Of a stretch of DNA of 37,959 bases, positions 1 through 6,903 are shown piece by piece; within the stretch, counting starts at the first letter, position 1; each line of letters begins with the position of its first letter. A model generated the notes under the pieces. It saw only the letters and a program-made list of their open reading frames with translations, was not told where the DNA came from and did not search any database. Origin of the DNA: Terriglobales bacterium (GTDB taxonomy: Bacteria; Acidobacteriota; Terriglobia; Terriglobales; Acidobacteriaceae); assembly GCA_035691485.1 (NCBI GenBank), contig DASSIZ010000027.1:1-37959 (forward strand), given 5' to 3'. The translations under genes and the position numbers were made by a program.

Positions 1-969
1 GGCTGCGCCGAGATGTCGAACGTGGAATACGGCCTGGTGATGCAGGAGATGGAGCGCGGCGACAGCGGCGTGCGCTCCTTTGCCAGCGTGCAATCGGCGC
101 TGGTGATGTACCCGATCCACACCTTCGGCAGCGACGAGCAGAAGAACAAGTGGCTGCCGGCGCTGCAAAAAGGCGAAGCCATCGGTTGTTTCGGCCTCAC
201 CGAACCTGACGCCGGTTCCAACCCGGCAGCGATGCGCACGCGCGCGCGGCGCGATGGAGATGGTTACATCCTGAATGGCGAAAAGATGTGGATCACCTCC
301 GGCTCGATCGCGCAGGTGGCGGTCATCTGGGCAAAGAACGAGGAGGAAGATGGCAAGATCCGCGGATTCCTGGTGGAAACGGACCGTCCCGGCTTCCGCG
401 CCGCCGACGTGCACGGCAAGTGGTCGCTGCGCGCCAGCGTCACCTCCAGCCTGTCACTGCAGGACGTCAAGATTCCCGCCTGCAACCTGCTGCCCAAGAG
501 CGACGGCCTGAAATCTCCGCTGATGTGCCTGAACCAGGCGCGCTACGGCATCGCCTGGGGGGCGGTCGGTGCGGCCATGGCCTGCTACGATACGGCGCTG
601 CAGTATGCCGGATTCCGCAAGCAGTTCCACGATCAACCCATCGCTTCTCACCAACTGGTGCAAGAGAAGCTGGTGTGGATGATCAACGAGATCACCAAGG
701 GACAACTGCTGGCGCTGCAGGTAGGCCGCCTGAAGGACCAGGGCAAGGCGCGGCCGCAACACATCTCCATGGCGAAGCGCAACAACGTGTGGATGGCGCT
801 GGAATGCGCCCGCATGGCGCGCGACATCCTGGGCGCCAACGGGATCGCCGACGAGTATCCCGTCTTCCGCCACATGGCGAACCTGGAATCGGTAAAGACC
901 TACGAGGGCACGCACGACGTCCACACGCTGATCATCGGAAACAGCATCACCGGCATCGACGCGTTCTAG
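1..969 (+). CDS. gcdH: glutaryl-CoA dehydrogenase, 5' end outside window
   Basis: Acyl-CoA dehydrogenase family flavoenzyme, most like glutaryl-CoA dehydrogenase. That enzyme oxidatively decarboxylates glutaryl-CoA to crotonyl-CoA in lysine, tryptophan and aromatic degradation. The reading frame is open from base 1, and the four codons before the ATG at 13 already match the family (Gly-Cys-Ala-Glu), so the gene is cut by the window edge and 13 is not the true start. Visible features are the FAD/substrate segment GCFGLTEPDAGSNP, the middle-domain stretch NGEKMWITSG, and the C-terminal TYEGTHDVHTLIIG. The Glu in the last motif (codon at 904) is the family's catalytic base. About 322 codons are present of roughly 390-400. 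No partner gene such as an ETF is adjacent. The family is very secure; glutaryl-CoA specificity is inferred from the GCDH-like C-terminus. Confidence 0.9.
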   Translation, partial: GCAEMSNVEYGLVMQEMERGDSGVRSFASVQSALVMYPIHTFGSDEQKNKWLPALQKGEAIGCFGLTEPDAGSNPAAMRTRARRDGDGYILNGEKMWITSGSIAQVAVIWAKNEEEDGKIRGFLVETDRPGFRAADVHGKWSLRASVTSSLSLQDVKIPACNLLPKSDGLKSPLMCLNQARYGIAWGAVGAAMACYDTALQYAGFRKQFHDQPIASHQLVQEKLVWMINEITKGQLLALQVGRLKDQGKARPQHISMAKRNNVWMALECARMARDILGANGIADEYPVFRHMANLESVKTYEGTHDVHTLIIGNSITGIDAF

Positions 970-1169
970 GGCAGAACCCGAGACTAAAACCGGCCACCAG
1001 CGGGCACTTTGGTGTTATGAGCGCGGTGCTCGTCCCTAGCGGCGGCTCGTCCCTATATGGGCAGCTGCGGGATTATTTCCGCAAAAAGAGCCTTTGGTAA
1101 CTTGCCCGCGCGCATCGCGCAATTTACCGTCGTGTTAATACTCTTGGCCCAAGTATTTTCGATTGGGGT

Positions 1170-1532
1170 GTGATCTTGGTTCGCTCTCGTATTGTTTCCG
1201 TCAGTTGCAACCCTCGCAATCTGGCTGCGCGCCATATTCTGCTGGAGCGCGCCGGGTTCGACGTGACATCCGTCGCCAGCACTTTTGATGCTCTCGATCT
1301 CTTGGCCAACCACGAATTCTCCGCCGTCGTGATCGGCTACGAGTTTTCCTTTACTGAAAAGCAGCTTTTCGCCGCCGACGTCAGCGAACGCTGGAACTTG
1401 CCCATGGTCATACTGCGTTCCAGCGATGATGACATTTCCGGGGATGACGCGACCGAGGCAACTAAACGCGGTGAGAGTTTGATCAGCAGCTTGAATTCGA
1501 TGCTCGAGGAACGGCTGAAGCGCCTCGCCTGA
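1170..1532 (+). CDS. receiver-like domain protein lacking the phospho-acceptor Asp
   Basis: A stand-alone protein of 120 residues with the alpha/beta layout of a response-regulator receiver: an N-terminal strand (IVSVSCNP), a helix, a second strand (FDVTSVAS), a helix and a third strand (SAVVIGYEF). In a normal CheY-like domain the third strand ends in the phosphorylated Asp. Here that position reads Gly-Tyr-Glu, and the acidic pair expected after strand 1 is also absent. It is therefore probably a pseudo-receiver that signals by protein contact or not at all. The start is GTG at 1170, preceded by a G-rich run. No histidine kinase or output domain is adjacent. The gene converges on a secreted-protein gene across a hairpin terminator. 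Receiver fold is an inference from pattern; function unknown. Confidence 0.6.
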   Translation: MILVRSRIVSVSCNPRNLAARHILLERAGFDVTSVASTFDALDLLANHEFSAVVIGYEFSFTEKQLFAADVSERWNLPMVILRSSDDDISGDDATEATKRGESLISSLNSMLEERLKRLA

Positions 1533-1534
1533 AA

Positions 1535-1579
1535 AAACCCGGGCTGCGGGAGGGGGTTGTTCGCCGCAGCCGGGGGTTT
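1535..1579. terminator. bidirectional hairpin terminator between convergent genes
   Basis: An inverted repeat (GGGCTGCGG at 1541-1549 with CCGCAGCC at 1564-1571, extended by C-rich and G-rich arms with a one-base bulge) is flanked by an A-run on the left (1532-1537) and TTT on the right. It sits between the stops of the convergent genes 1170-1532 and 1627-2052 and could end both transcripts. Confidence 0.65.
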
Positions 1580-1626
1580 CGAGACGCGCGGTTTCAGGTC
1601 GTGAGCAGCGTGTGCGCGTCCCGGTG

Positions 1627-2052
1627 TCAGAACAGGTACTCCACGTTGTTGCCACGGATTTGCAGGCCGATCGCTTTGCCGCCATCGCCGGAAGCCAGCA
1701 GCAGTTCGGTGCGCGCGGGCGCCGCGGAGGAAGCCTGGGGCAATGCCTTGATCGTCGCCACCACCTCGCGGTCGTACACCGGCAGGCCCTCGGCGGCGTA
1801 AGGGTTGTAGCTCCAGCGAGAGAACTCGATTTCGGTTCCGGTGGCCGAGTTCTTCACCTTCACCTCGTAGGATCCGGGTTCCAGCACCGTTCCTCCTATC
1901 TGGGTGGGCACGGCGAGTTTCAAGGTCTTGCTGTTGCCGCGCATCCAGCTCACATTGGTGACGTCGGCGCGCGCGGGCAGGGTGACGGAAAGAATCGTTA
2001 CGGCCAGAATGGCCAGGACAGCGGCGCGAGAGCATTTTCCTATCAGCTTCAT
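1627..2052 (-). CDS. small secreted protein of unknown function
   Basis: 141 residues beginning with a clear Sec signal peptide (hydrophobic AAVLAILAVTILSVTL followed by a PARA-D type cleavage site near residue 29). The mature part of about 110 residues looks like a small beta-rich domain: it contains TQIGGTVLEPGSYEVKVK, a pattern seen in many short exported acidobacterial proteins, then a Trp/Tyr-rich stretch. I recognise no catalytic motif and assign no function. A good ribosome site (AGAGGAG, minus strand, 2066-2060) precedes the ATG. It is transcribed away from glpX; the 219-bp divergent gap holds a perfect GGCGGCGCCGCC palindrome near 2091-2104. Confidence 0.75.
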   Translation of the reverse strand: MKLIGKCSRAAVLAILAVTILSVTLPARADVTNVSWMRGNSKTLKLAVPTQIGGTVLEPGSYEVKVKNSATGTEIEFSRWSYNPYAAEGLPVYDREVVATIKALPQASSAAPARTELLLASGDGGKAIGLQIRGNNVEYLF

Positions 2053-2163
2053 TGCAGTTCTCCTCTTTAATCTGAAGTTTTCGTTTACGTCCGGCGGCGC
2101 CGCCGTTTTCCGTGTGCACGGTGGATAACCAGCGGGCGCCGGATTTATTCCCGCACGGCGCTA

Positions 2164-2193
2164 TTGACGCGGGTTTGAGCCGAGGCGCATCAT
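2164..2193 (+). promoter_or_regulatory. possible glpX promoter
   Basis: TTGACG at 2164-2169 is followed after 18 bp by CATCAT (2188-2193), a fair -35 and a weak -10 match to a sigma-70 promoter, placed about 80 bp before glpX. Only a pattern match. Confidence 0.3.
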
Positions 2194-2260
2194 TCCCATT
2201 CTTCGGAGCATCCAGAAAACTCGCGCCGGACGTCTTCCAAAGGCAAGCCGCGCCCGCGTC

Positions 2261-2266
2261 AGGAGG
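2261..2266 (+). promoter_or_regulatory. strong ribosome binding site of glpX
   Basis: A perfect AGGAGG lies five bases before the ATG at 2272, which fixes the glpX start. Confidence 0.8.
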
Positions 2267-2271
2267 CAATC

Positions 2272-3306
2272 ATGGCTACGACCCAGGCACCCACGAAGTC
2301 CGCAAAGCAATTTGGAGTCAACATCGAAACCGACCTGGCGCTGGAATTTCTGCGCGTGGTCGAAAACGCGGCCATCGCCTCCGCCCATACCATGGGCCAG
2401 GGCGAACGCAAGTATTCCGACCACGTGGCCACCGAGGCGATGCGCCAGACGATGGACACGGTGCCGATGAAGGGCACGATTGTGATCGGCGAGGGCGAGC
2501 GCGACGAGGCGCCCATGCTTTACATCGGGGAGAAGGTCGGCGCCGAGTTTCCCGACGGCCAGCCGGTTCCGGAGATCGATATCGCGGTCGATCCATTGGA
2601 GGGCACGAACCTGTGCGCCACCGGTTCGCCGGGCGCGATCACCGTTCTTGCCGTGTCAGAAAAAAATGGCCTGCTGAACGCTCCGGACTGCTACATGGAA
2701 AAAATCGTTGTCGGGCCATCCTGCCATGGAGCGGTGGACATGGATGCGCCGGTGGCAGACAACCTGAAAAGCATCGCCAAGCGACTGGGGCGTGACGTCG
2801 ACGACCTGGTGGTGATCGTGCTCGATCGCCCGCGGCACGAGAAATTGATCGACGACATTCGCAAGGCCGGCGCGCGCATCAAGCTGATCTCCGACGGCGA
2901 CCTTTCGGCCGGAATCTCCGCCGCCGTGATCGGCACCGGTGTGCACGCCGTGATGGGTTCAGGCGGCGCCCCCGAAGGCGTGCTGACCGCGGCTGCCATG
3001 CGTTGCTTGAACGGCTACATGCTTGGCCGCCTGGTCATCGATAGCCCGGCTCTGGAAGAACGAATCGCCAAGATGGGCATCAAGGACAAGAAAAAGGTCT
3101 ACACCGCCGACGACCTGGCGCCCGGCAAGCAACTCATCTTTGCCGCCACTGGCGTGACCGACGGCGCTCTCATGCGCGGTGTCCGCTTCTTCGGCGAAGG
3201 CGTACGAACCTCGTCTCTGATTTTGACCAAATCCACGGGCAAGGTGCGCTTCATCGACAGCATCCACCTGGAGCAGCACAAGGACGTGAAGATCAGGTTC
3301 GCGTAA
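2272..3306 (+). CDS. glpX: class II fructose-1,6-bisphosphatase
   Basis: Hydrolyses fructose 1,6-bisphosphate to fructose 6-phosphate and phosphate in gluconeogenesis; cytosolic. The 344-residue length is typical of GlpX. Family motifs are clear: [20 protein letters not shown] (residues 71-90), [16 protein letters not shown] (107-122), and the C-terminal half with [14 protein letters not shown]. The Asp/Glu residues in GEGERDE and DPLEGT are the positions used for metal binding in this family. It is monocistronic in appearance: it has its own strong ribosome site, a long upstream gap and tandem terminators downstream. Some related enzymes also act on sedoheptulose 1,7-bisphosphate; the sequence does not decide this. 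Confidence 0.95.
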   Translation: MATTQAPTKSAKQFGVNIETDLALEFLRVVENAAIASAHTMGQGERKYSDHVATEAMRQTMDTVPMKGTIVIGEGERDEAPMLYIGEKVGAEFPDGQPVPEIDIAVDPLEGTNLCATGSPGAITVLAVSEKNGLLNAPDCYMEKIVVGPSCHGAVDMDAPVADNLKSIAKRLGRDVDDLVVIVLDRPRHEKLIDDIRKAGARIKLISDGDLSAGISAAVIGTGVHAVMGSGGAPEGVLTAAAMRCLNGYMLGRLVIDSPALEERIAKMGIKDKKKVYTADDLAPGKQLIFAATGVTDGALMRGVRFFGEGVRTSSLILTKSTGKVRFIDSIHLEQHKDVKIRFA

Positions 3307-3352
3307 GAAGAGTTGCTGGCCGTTGCCGGTGGGCCTTGGCCAAGGAATTAGA

Positions 3353-3383
3353 ATGGCGTCGCACTTGCGACGCCATAATTTTT
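3353..3383 (+). terminator. intrinsic terminator of glpX
   Basis: A perfect 10-bp stem (ATGGCGTCGC at 3353-3362 with its complement at 3367-3376), a four-base ACTT loop and a following AATTTTTC run. It lies 47 bp after the glpX stop. Confidence 0.9.
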
Positions 3384-3401
3384 CACATGGGATAGGTTGC
3401 G

Positions 3402-3429
3402 GCACACGCGCCCTCGCGCGTGCTCTTTA
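3402..3429 (+). terminator. second, tandem hairpin terminator
   Basis: GCACACGCG (3402-3410) pairs with CGCGCGTGC (3415-3423) with one mismatch around a CCCT loop, followed by TCTTTATT. It lies just before the convergent ada stop and reads best as a backup terminator for plus-strand transcripts. Confidence 0.55.
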
Positions 3430-3433
3430 TTGC

Positions 3434-4513
3434 TTACTGCCTTGCCCGTTCTGATTCGAGCAGCTTCTCCTTGCGCTCCAGTCCCCAGCGATACCCGCCA
3501 AGCGCGCCATCGCTGCGCACCACGCGATGGCAAGGAACGATGACCGCCACCGGGTTGGACGCGATGGCCCGGGCCACCGCCCGCACCGCGTTCGGCTGCT
3601 TCAGAGTTCGCGCAATCTGCGCATAGCTGCGGGTTTCGCCGCGCGGGATTCTTCGCAGTGTCTCCCAGACCTTTGCCTGGAATGCGCTGCCGCGTATGTC
3701 GAGGGGAAGATCGGGGTGGGTGTCGCTGCCGTTGACGCACTCAATCACCTGGCGCAGGACTTCCGACAGTGCCCCCGGTTCATCGCGCAACTCCGACATG
3801 GGAAACTCGTGACGAAGTTCGGCGACCAGCTCGGAATCGGAGTCTCCAAGCCGGACCGCGCAGAGGCCACGCTCGGTCACCGCCACCAGCACCCGGCCAA
3901 GATTGGAAGCGGCCAGGGCGTAGCGAATCCGCGTTCCCGCGCCGCCGGTGCGATAGGCCCCCGGGGTCATGCCGAGTTGTCCCGCAGCGTGCTCGTACAA
4001 GCGGCTGCTGGAGCCGTACCCGGCGGCATACATCGCCGAAGTCACATCATCCCCGCTCTTCAGCCGCGACTTCAGGTTCAGCAGCCGGCGGACGCGCGCG
4101 TACTGCAGCGGCGAAACTCCCAGCACGCGCTTGAAAGTGCGCTGCAGGTGAAACTCGCTGAGGCCAGCCTGGCAGCTGAGCACCGGTAAAGTGATTTGCT
4201 CCTCGATGTGCGCGTCGATATAGCGGCACAAGCTCTGGACCAGCTCCGCTTGCGGGTCGTGGAAAGCATTCTCCTGCGGACGGCAACGGCGGCAGGCGCG
4301 GAAGCCGGCGCGCTCGGCGGCTTCGGGCCCGGCATAAAAGCTGACCTGCTCGCGCCGCGGACGCCGGGAAGCGCAGGTCGGCCGGCAATACACACCGGTG
4401 GAGCGGACGGCGTAGACGAACAGGTGCTGAAAACGGCGGTCGCGGTGCAGCACAGCCTGCCAGAACTCCTGCGGACCAATGTGGCTGGGCATCTTCTGCA
4501 TGAGAGTCACCAT
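3434..4513 (-). CDS. ada: bifunctional Ada: AraC-type regulator and O6-methylguanine-DNA methyltransferase
   Basis: Repairs alkylated DNA by moving methyl groups to its own cysteines and, once methylated, is expected to activate repair genes. In 359 residues three parts are visible: an Ada zinc domain (residues about 15-80, Cys43, Cys47, Cys74 and Cys77; the first is the likely phosphotriester acceptor), an AraC-type helix-turn-helix region (about 90-190, LSEFHLQRTFKRVLGVSP), and a C-terminal O6-methylguanine transferase with the active-site IVPCHRVV (Cys328). All key residues are present, so it should be functional. No clear ribosome site precedes the first ATG (4513); in-frame ATGs at residues 5 and 8 are alternatives. 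It follows the secreted esterase gene by 54 bp and may be read from its own promoter. Confidence 0.93.
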   Translation of the reverse strand: MVTLMQKMPSHIGPQEFWQAVLHRDRRFQHLFVYAVRSTGVYCRPTCASRRPRREQVSFYAGPEAAERAGFRACRRCRPQENAFHDPQAELVQSLCRYIDAHIEEQITLPVLSCQAGLSEFHLQRTFKRVLGVSPLQYARVRRLLNLKSRLKSGDDVTSAMYAAGYGSSSRLYEHAAGQLGMTPGAYRTGGAGTRIRYALAASNLGRVLVAVTERGLCAVRLGDSDSELVAELRHEFPMSELRDEPGALSEVLRQVIECVNGSDTHPDLPLDIRGSAFQAKVWETLRRIPRGETRSYAQIARTLKQPNAVRAVARAIASNPVAVIVPCHRVVRSDGALGGYRWGLERKEKLLESERARQ

Positions 4514-4567
4514 GGATAGAGATTACGCAGGCCGCCAAAAGGTCGCTATCCGATTCTTGCGGGCAAA

Positions 4568-5464
4568 CTAAGGTTTGGCAACATCCACATGCCGGCTCAT
4601 TTCATGCAGCATCGCCGGCAATTCCTCGTCCCACAATGCCCAGCTGTGTCCGCCGGGCGCCTCGATGTAGGTGTAGGGAATCTTGCGCTGTTGCAGCGCG
4701 GCGCTGAACTGGCGGTTGCTCTCCAGCAGGAAGTCATCGGTCCCGCAAGATATCCAAAAATAAGCAAAATCGGCAGGGTGCTGTCCTCCGGCGAGTGCGA
4801 ATACGTCGTTAGCCAACCACGTCGCCCCGCCGGCGGGACCGAGAATTGCGAGCAACAGCTGATGATACTTCTCACCCGCGCGAGGATTGTGATCCTCGTG
4901 GGCTACGTCCAGGGTGCCGCTCAAGCTGGCGGCAAAAACAAAGAGGTTGGAATACTTCAGCGCAATCTTCACCGACCCGTAGCCGCCCATGGACAACCCG
5001 GCAATCGCGCGCGCTCTTCGCGTCGCAATGGTGCGATACCTTGTGTCGATCTCCGTTACCAGGTCTTTGACGATGTAGTCCTCGAAGCGGTTCTGCGGTT
5101 CGGCAACCGAGTTAACGTACCAGGAGTCGTCTGCGTCCGGCATGACGACAATCAATGCCATGCCGGCCACGTATTCTCTGAGGCGCGTCCGGCTATCCCA
5201 GTTCGTGTAATCACCCCCGAGTCCATGCAACAGGTAGAGCACAGGGTAATGCCGGTCTCCACGATCGTAGCCTGCGGGCAGCAGGATGCGGTATTTCATT
5301 GAACGACCAAGCGACGCGCTGTGAAACGACACGTCGCGGGCGGCCGGAGTGGGCGCTGCCCTCCCAAGAGGAGTCGCGGAAGCACTCGGCCGTAGCTGCG
5401 CAAGCGCGACGTTTGCCATCGCGCAGATCAGCAATCCCACGAAAGCCGCATGGACTCGGTTCAA
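4568..5464 (-). CDS. secreted alpha/beta-hydrolase esterase
   Basis: Esterase of the EstA/tributyrin-esterase and antigen-85-like group (alpha/beta hydrolase). 298 residues: signal peptide 1-22 (ending ANVALA-Q), an oxyanion region YLLHGLGGDYTNW (about 77-89), the nucleophile elbow GLSMGGYG (Ser158), an acid in SCGTDDF (Asp243/244) and a terminal His in GGHSW (His273). The triad is complete. The start is TTG at 5464, directly abutting the TAG of the upstream asparaginase-family gene, with AGAAG about eight bases before it; translation is likely coupled. The two exported enzymes form one minus-strand unit. The natural substrate cannot be read from the sequence; carbohydrate esters (feruloyl or acetyl) or S-formylglutathione-like substrates are possible relatives. 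Confidence 0.85.
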   Translation of the reverse strand: MNRVHAAFVGLLICAMANVALAQLRPSASATPLGRAAPTPAARDVSFHSASLGRSMKYRILLPAGYDRGDRHYPVLYLLHGLGGDYTNWDSRTRLREYVAGMALIVVMPDADDSWYVNSVAEPQNRFEDYIVKDLVTEIDTRYRTIATRRARAIAGLSMGGYGSVKIALKYSNLFVFAASLSGTLDVAHEDHNPRAGEKYHQLLLAILGPAGGATWLANDVFALAGGQHPADFAYFWISCGTDDFLLESNRQFSAALQQRKIPYTYIEAPGGHSWALWDEELPAMLHEMSRHVDVAKP

Positions 5465-6721
5465 CTATTTCTTCTCTGCCGGCCCATAATTTGGCCGTTG
5501 AAACGGCTCGCGCGCCTGGGGTGGGAAGGCCAGCGGTGATCCCTGGAACAGGAATGCCATCTCCTCCAGGCGTTTGCTGCCGTCGTGCACTGTGTATTGC
5601 CGCCGCTTGTTGGAACCGGAGTGGCTCCAGAGGCTCACGCCGGCGGCCATGCCGTCCTTGCGCACGATGTAGTACTGCATGTCGACGTAGCGCAGCTTCG
5701 CCGGGTTGTGCTGGTAGTTACGCACGATCCGCTTCAGCGCGTCCAGCCCGGCATCGCGCGGGGACATGCCGCGGCGCATGTTCTCGACGACGGTGTGCGC
5801 GCCGGCGACGCGGATGTTCTCTTCGCCGCTGCCGGTCGCGCCCGCCGATCCCACGTCCTGGTCGGTATAGGAACCGGCGCCAATCACCGGCGAATCGCCA
5901 CAGCGGCCCGGAATCTTCCAGGCAAGCCCGCTGGTGGTCGTCATCCCGGACATTTCTCCCTTGGTCGTGACCGCGGAGCAATGGATGGTGCCGTAGGACG
6001 GGAAGAGCACGCGCTCGATGCAGTGCGCCCGCCATTGCGGCGGGATGCCAAGATCAGCGGCGATTTCTTCGAGCTGCTTTTTCCTGCGGCGCCATAGTTC
6101 CGCGCTCGGCTGCGGCGGCTGCACATCCGGGGGGACCCGGTAATTGGGGTCGGATAATCCCGCTCCCCACCAGCTATCGGCGTGACTCTCCTTCCACAGC
6201 TGCCACGCTTTGCGCGAGCGCTCGGTCAGAAGCTCGTCCTTGGGGAAGCCCATGGCTTTGGCGAAGCGGTCCGCGCCTTCCCCCACCAGCATCACGTGCC
6301 CCGTATGCAGCATCACGGCCTGGGCAAGCAGTGACGGATTCTTGGTCCAGCGCACGCCGCCGACCGAACCGGCGCGCCTCGTCGGACCGTGCATGCAACA
6401 GGAATCCAGTTCGACCACGCCTTCCTCGTTGGGCAATCCGCCGAGTCCGACCGAATCGTCGTTGGGATCGTCTTCCTGCACTTTGCCGACCGCAATCACC
6501 GCGTCCAAAGTGTCGCCGCCATCGAGCAGAATCTGGTATCCCTTGTCGATACCGTTCCAACCGTTACGGCTGGATACCATGACCGGCTTCGCCGGCGGGC
6601 CGCCGATTGACTCGTGTTTCACCTCGGCGGCGCGGCCATCCTGCTTCTTGGTTTCTTGCCCTTCCAAAGTAAACCCGAAGGAAGCCAGCGTTGCAGTGGT
6701 CAGGAAGTTGCGGCGGTCCAT
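5465..6721 (-). CDS. exported glycosylasparaginase / isoaspartyl peptidase family enzyme
   Basis: N-terminal-nucleophile amidohydrolase of the glycosylasparaginase (N4-(beta-N-acetylglucosaminyl)-L-asparaginase) family. These self-cleave to expose a Thr that hydrolyses asparagine-linked amide bonds. I choose the ATG at 6721 (418 residues) rather than an upstream in-frame codon, because it begins a Tat-type signal (MDRRNFLTTATLASFGF) and has GGAG just upstream. The predicted scissile site is Gly-Thr in YGTIHCSAV (Thr245). Downstream, GRCGDSPVIGAG and GSAGATGSGEEN match the substrate-binding loops of the family. The early segment with NEEGVVELDSCCMHG also fits. Gly-Thr in place of Asp-Thr at the cut is like plant-type members. 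Likely periplasmic, turning over glycopeptides or isoaspartyl peptides; co-transcribed with the esterase. Confidence 0.88.
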   Translation of the reverse strand: MDRRNFLTTATLASFGFTLEGQETKKQDGRAAEVKHESIGGPPAKPVMVSSRNGWNGIDKGYQILLDGGDTLDAVIAVGKVQEDDPNDDSVGLGGLPNEEGVVELDSCCMHGPTRRAGSVGGVRWTKNPSLLAQAVMLHTGHVMLVGEGADRFAKAMGFPKDELLTERSRKAWQLWKESHADSWWGAGLSDPNYRVPPDVQPPQPSAELWRRRKKQLEEIAADLGIPPQWRAHCIERVLFPSYGTIHCSAVTTKGEMSGMTTTSGLAWKIPGRCGDSPVIGAGSYTDQDVGSAGATGSGEENIRVAGAHTVVENMRRGMSPRDAGLDALKRIVRNYQHNPAKLRYVDMQYYIVRKDGMAAGVSLWSHSGSNKRRQYTVHDGSKRLEEMAFLFQGSPLAFPPQAREPFQRPNYGPAEKK

Positions 6722-6765
6722 GGAGTGCTCCGGGGAGAGAGTGAAAGCGGGAAAGCATAACAAAG

Positions 6766-6842
6766 CTTTCAGTTGTCAGCTATCCGCTCTCCGTTGTCGG
6801 CTACCAGTCCCTACAAAACTGGCCATCGGCGATCGATGATCA
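6766..6842. repeat. degenerate heptamer array
   Basis: Eleven consecutive 7-base units in one phase: CTTTCAG, TTGTCAG, CTATCCG, CTCTCCG, TTGTCGG, CTACCAG, TCCCTAC, AAAACTG, GCCATCG, GCGATCG, ATGATCA. Units share TC near positions 4-5 and a final purine, but no two are identical. On the minus strand the first ones read AGCTGAC-like. The array fills the gap between the eRF1-like gene and the asparaginase-family gene and resembles the short heptameric repeats known from cyanobacteria in style, not sequence. Confidence 0.6.
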
Positions 6843-6850
6843 GGCGGGCA

Positions 6851-6878
6851 AAGAAAAGCCCTCGCCGAATGCGAGGGC
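6851..6878 (-). terminator. intrinsic terminator of the HPF-sigma / eRF1-like unit
   Basis: On the minus strand a perfect 8-bp stem (GCCCTCGC/GCGAGGGC) with a five-base loop is followed by TTTTCTT. It lies about 22 bp after the stop at 6901 and is embedded between two heptamer arrays. Confidence 0.85.
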
Positions 6879-6882
6879 CAAA

Positions 6883-6903
6883 CCGATCACCGACTACCGA
6901 TTA
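6883..6903. repeat. short heptamer array running into a stop codon
   Basis: Three 7-base units, CCGATCA, CCGACTA and CCGATTA. The last one contains the TAA stop (6901-6903, minus strand) of the eRF1-like gene. It appears to be the other side of the 6766-6842 array, split by the terminator. Confidence 0.5.

Noticed and set aside
2119-2127. GGTGGATAA, one mismatch from a DnaA box
   Set aside because: A single near-match without neighbours, AT-rich region or dnaA/dnaN genes is expected by chance.
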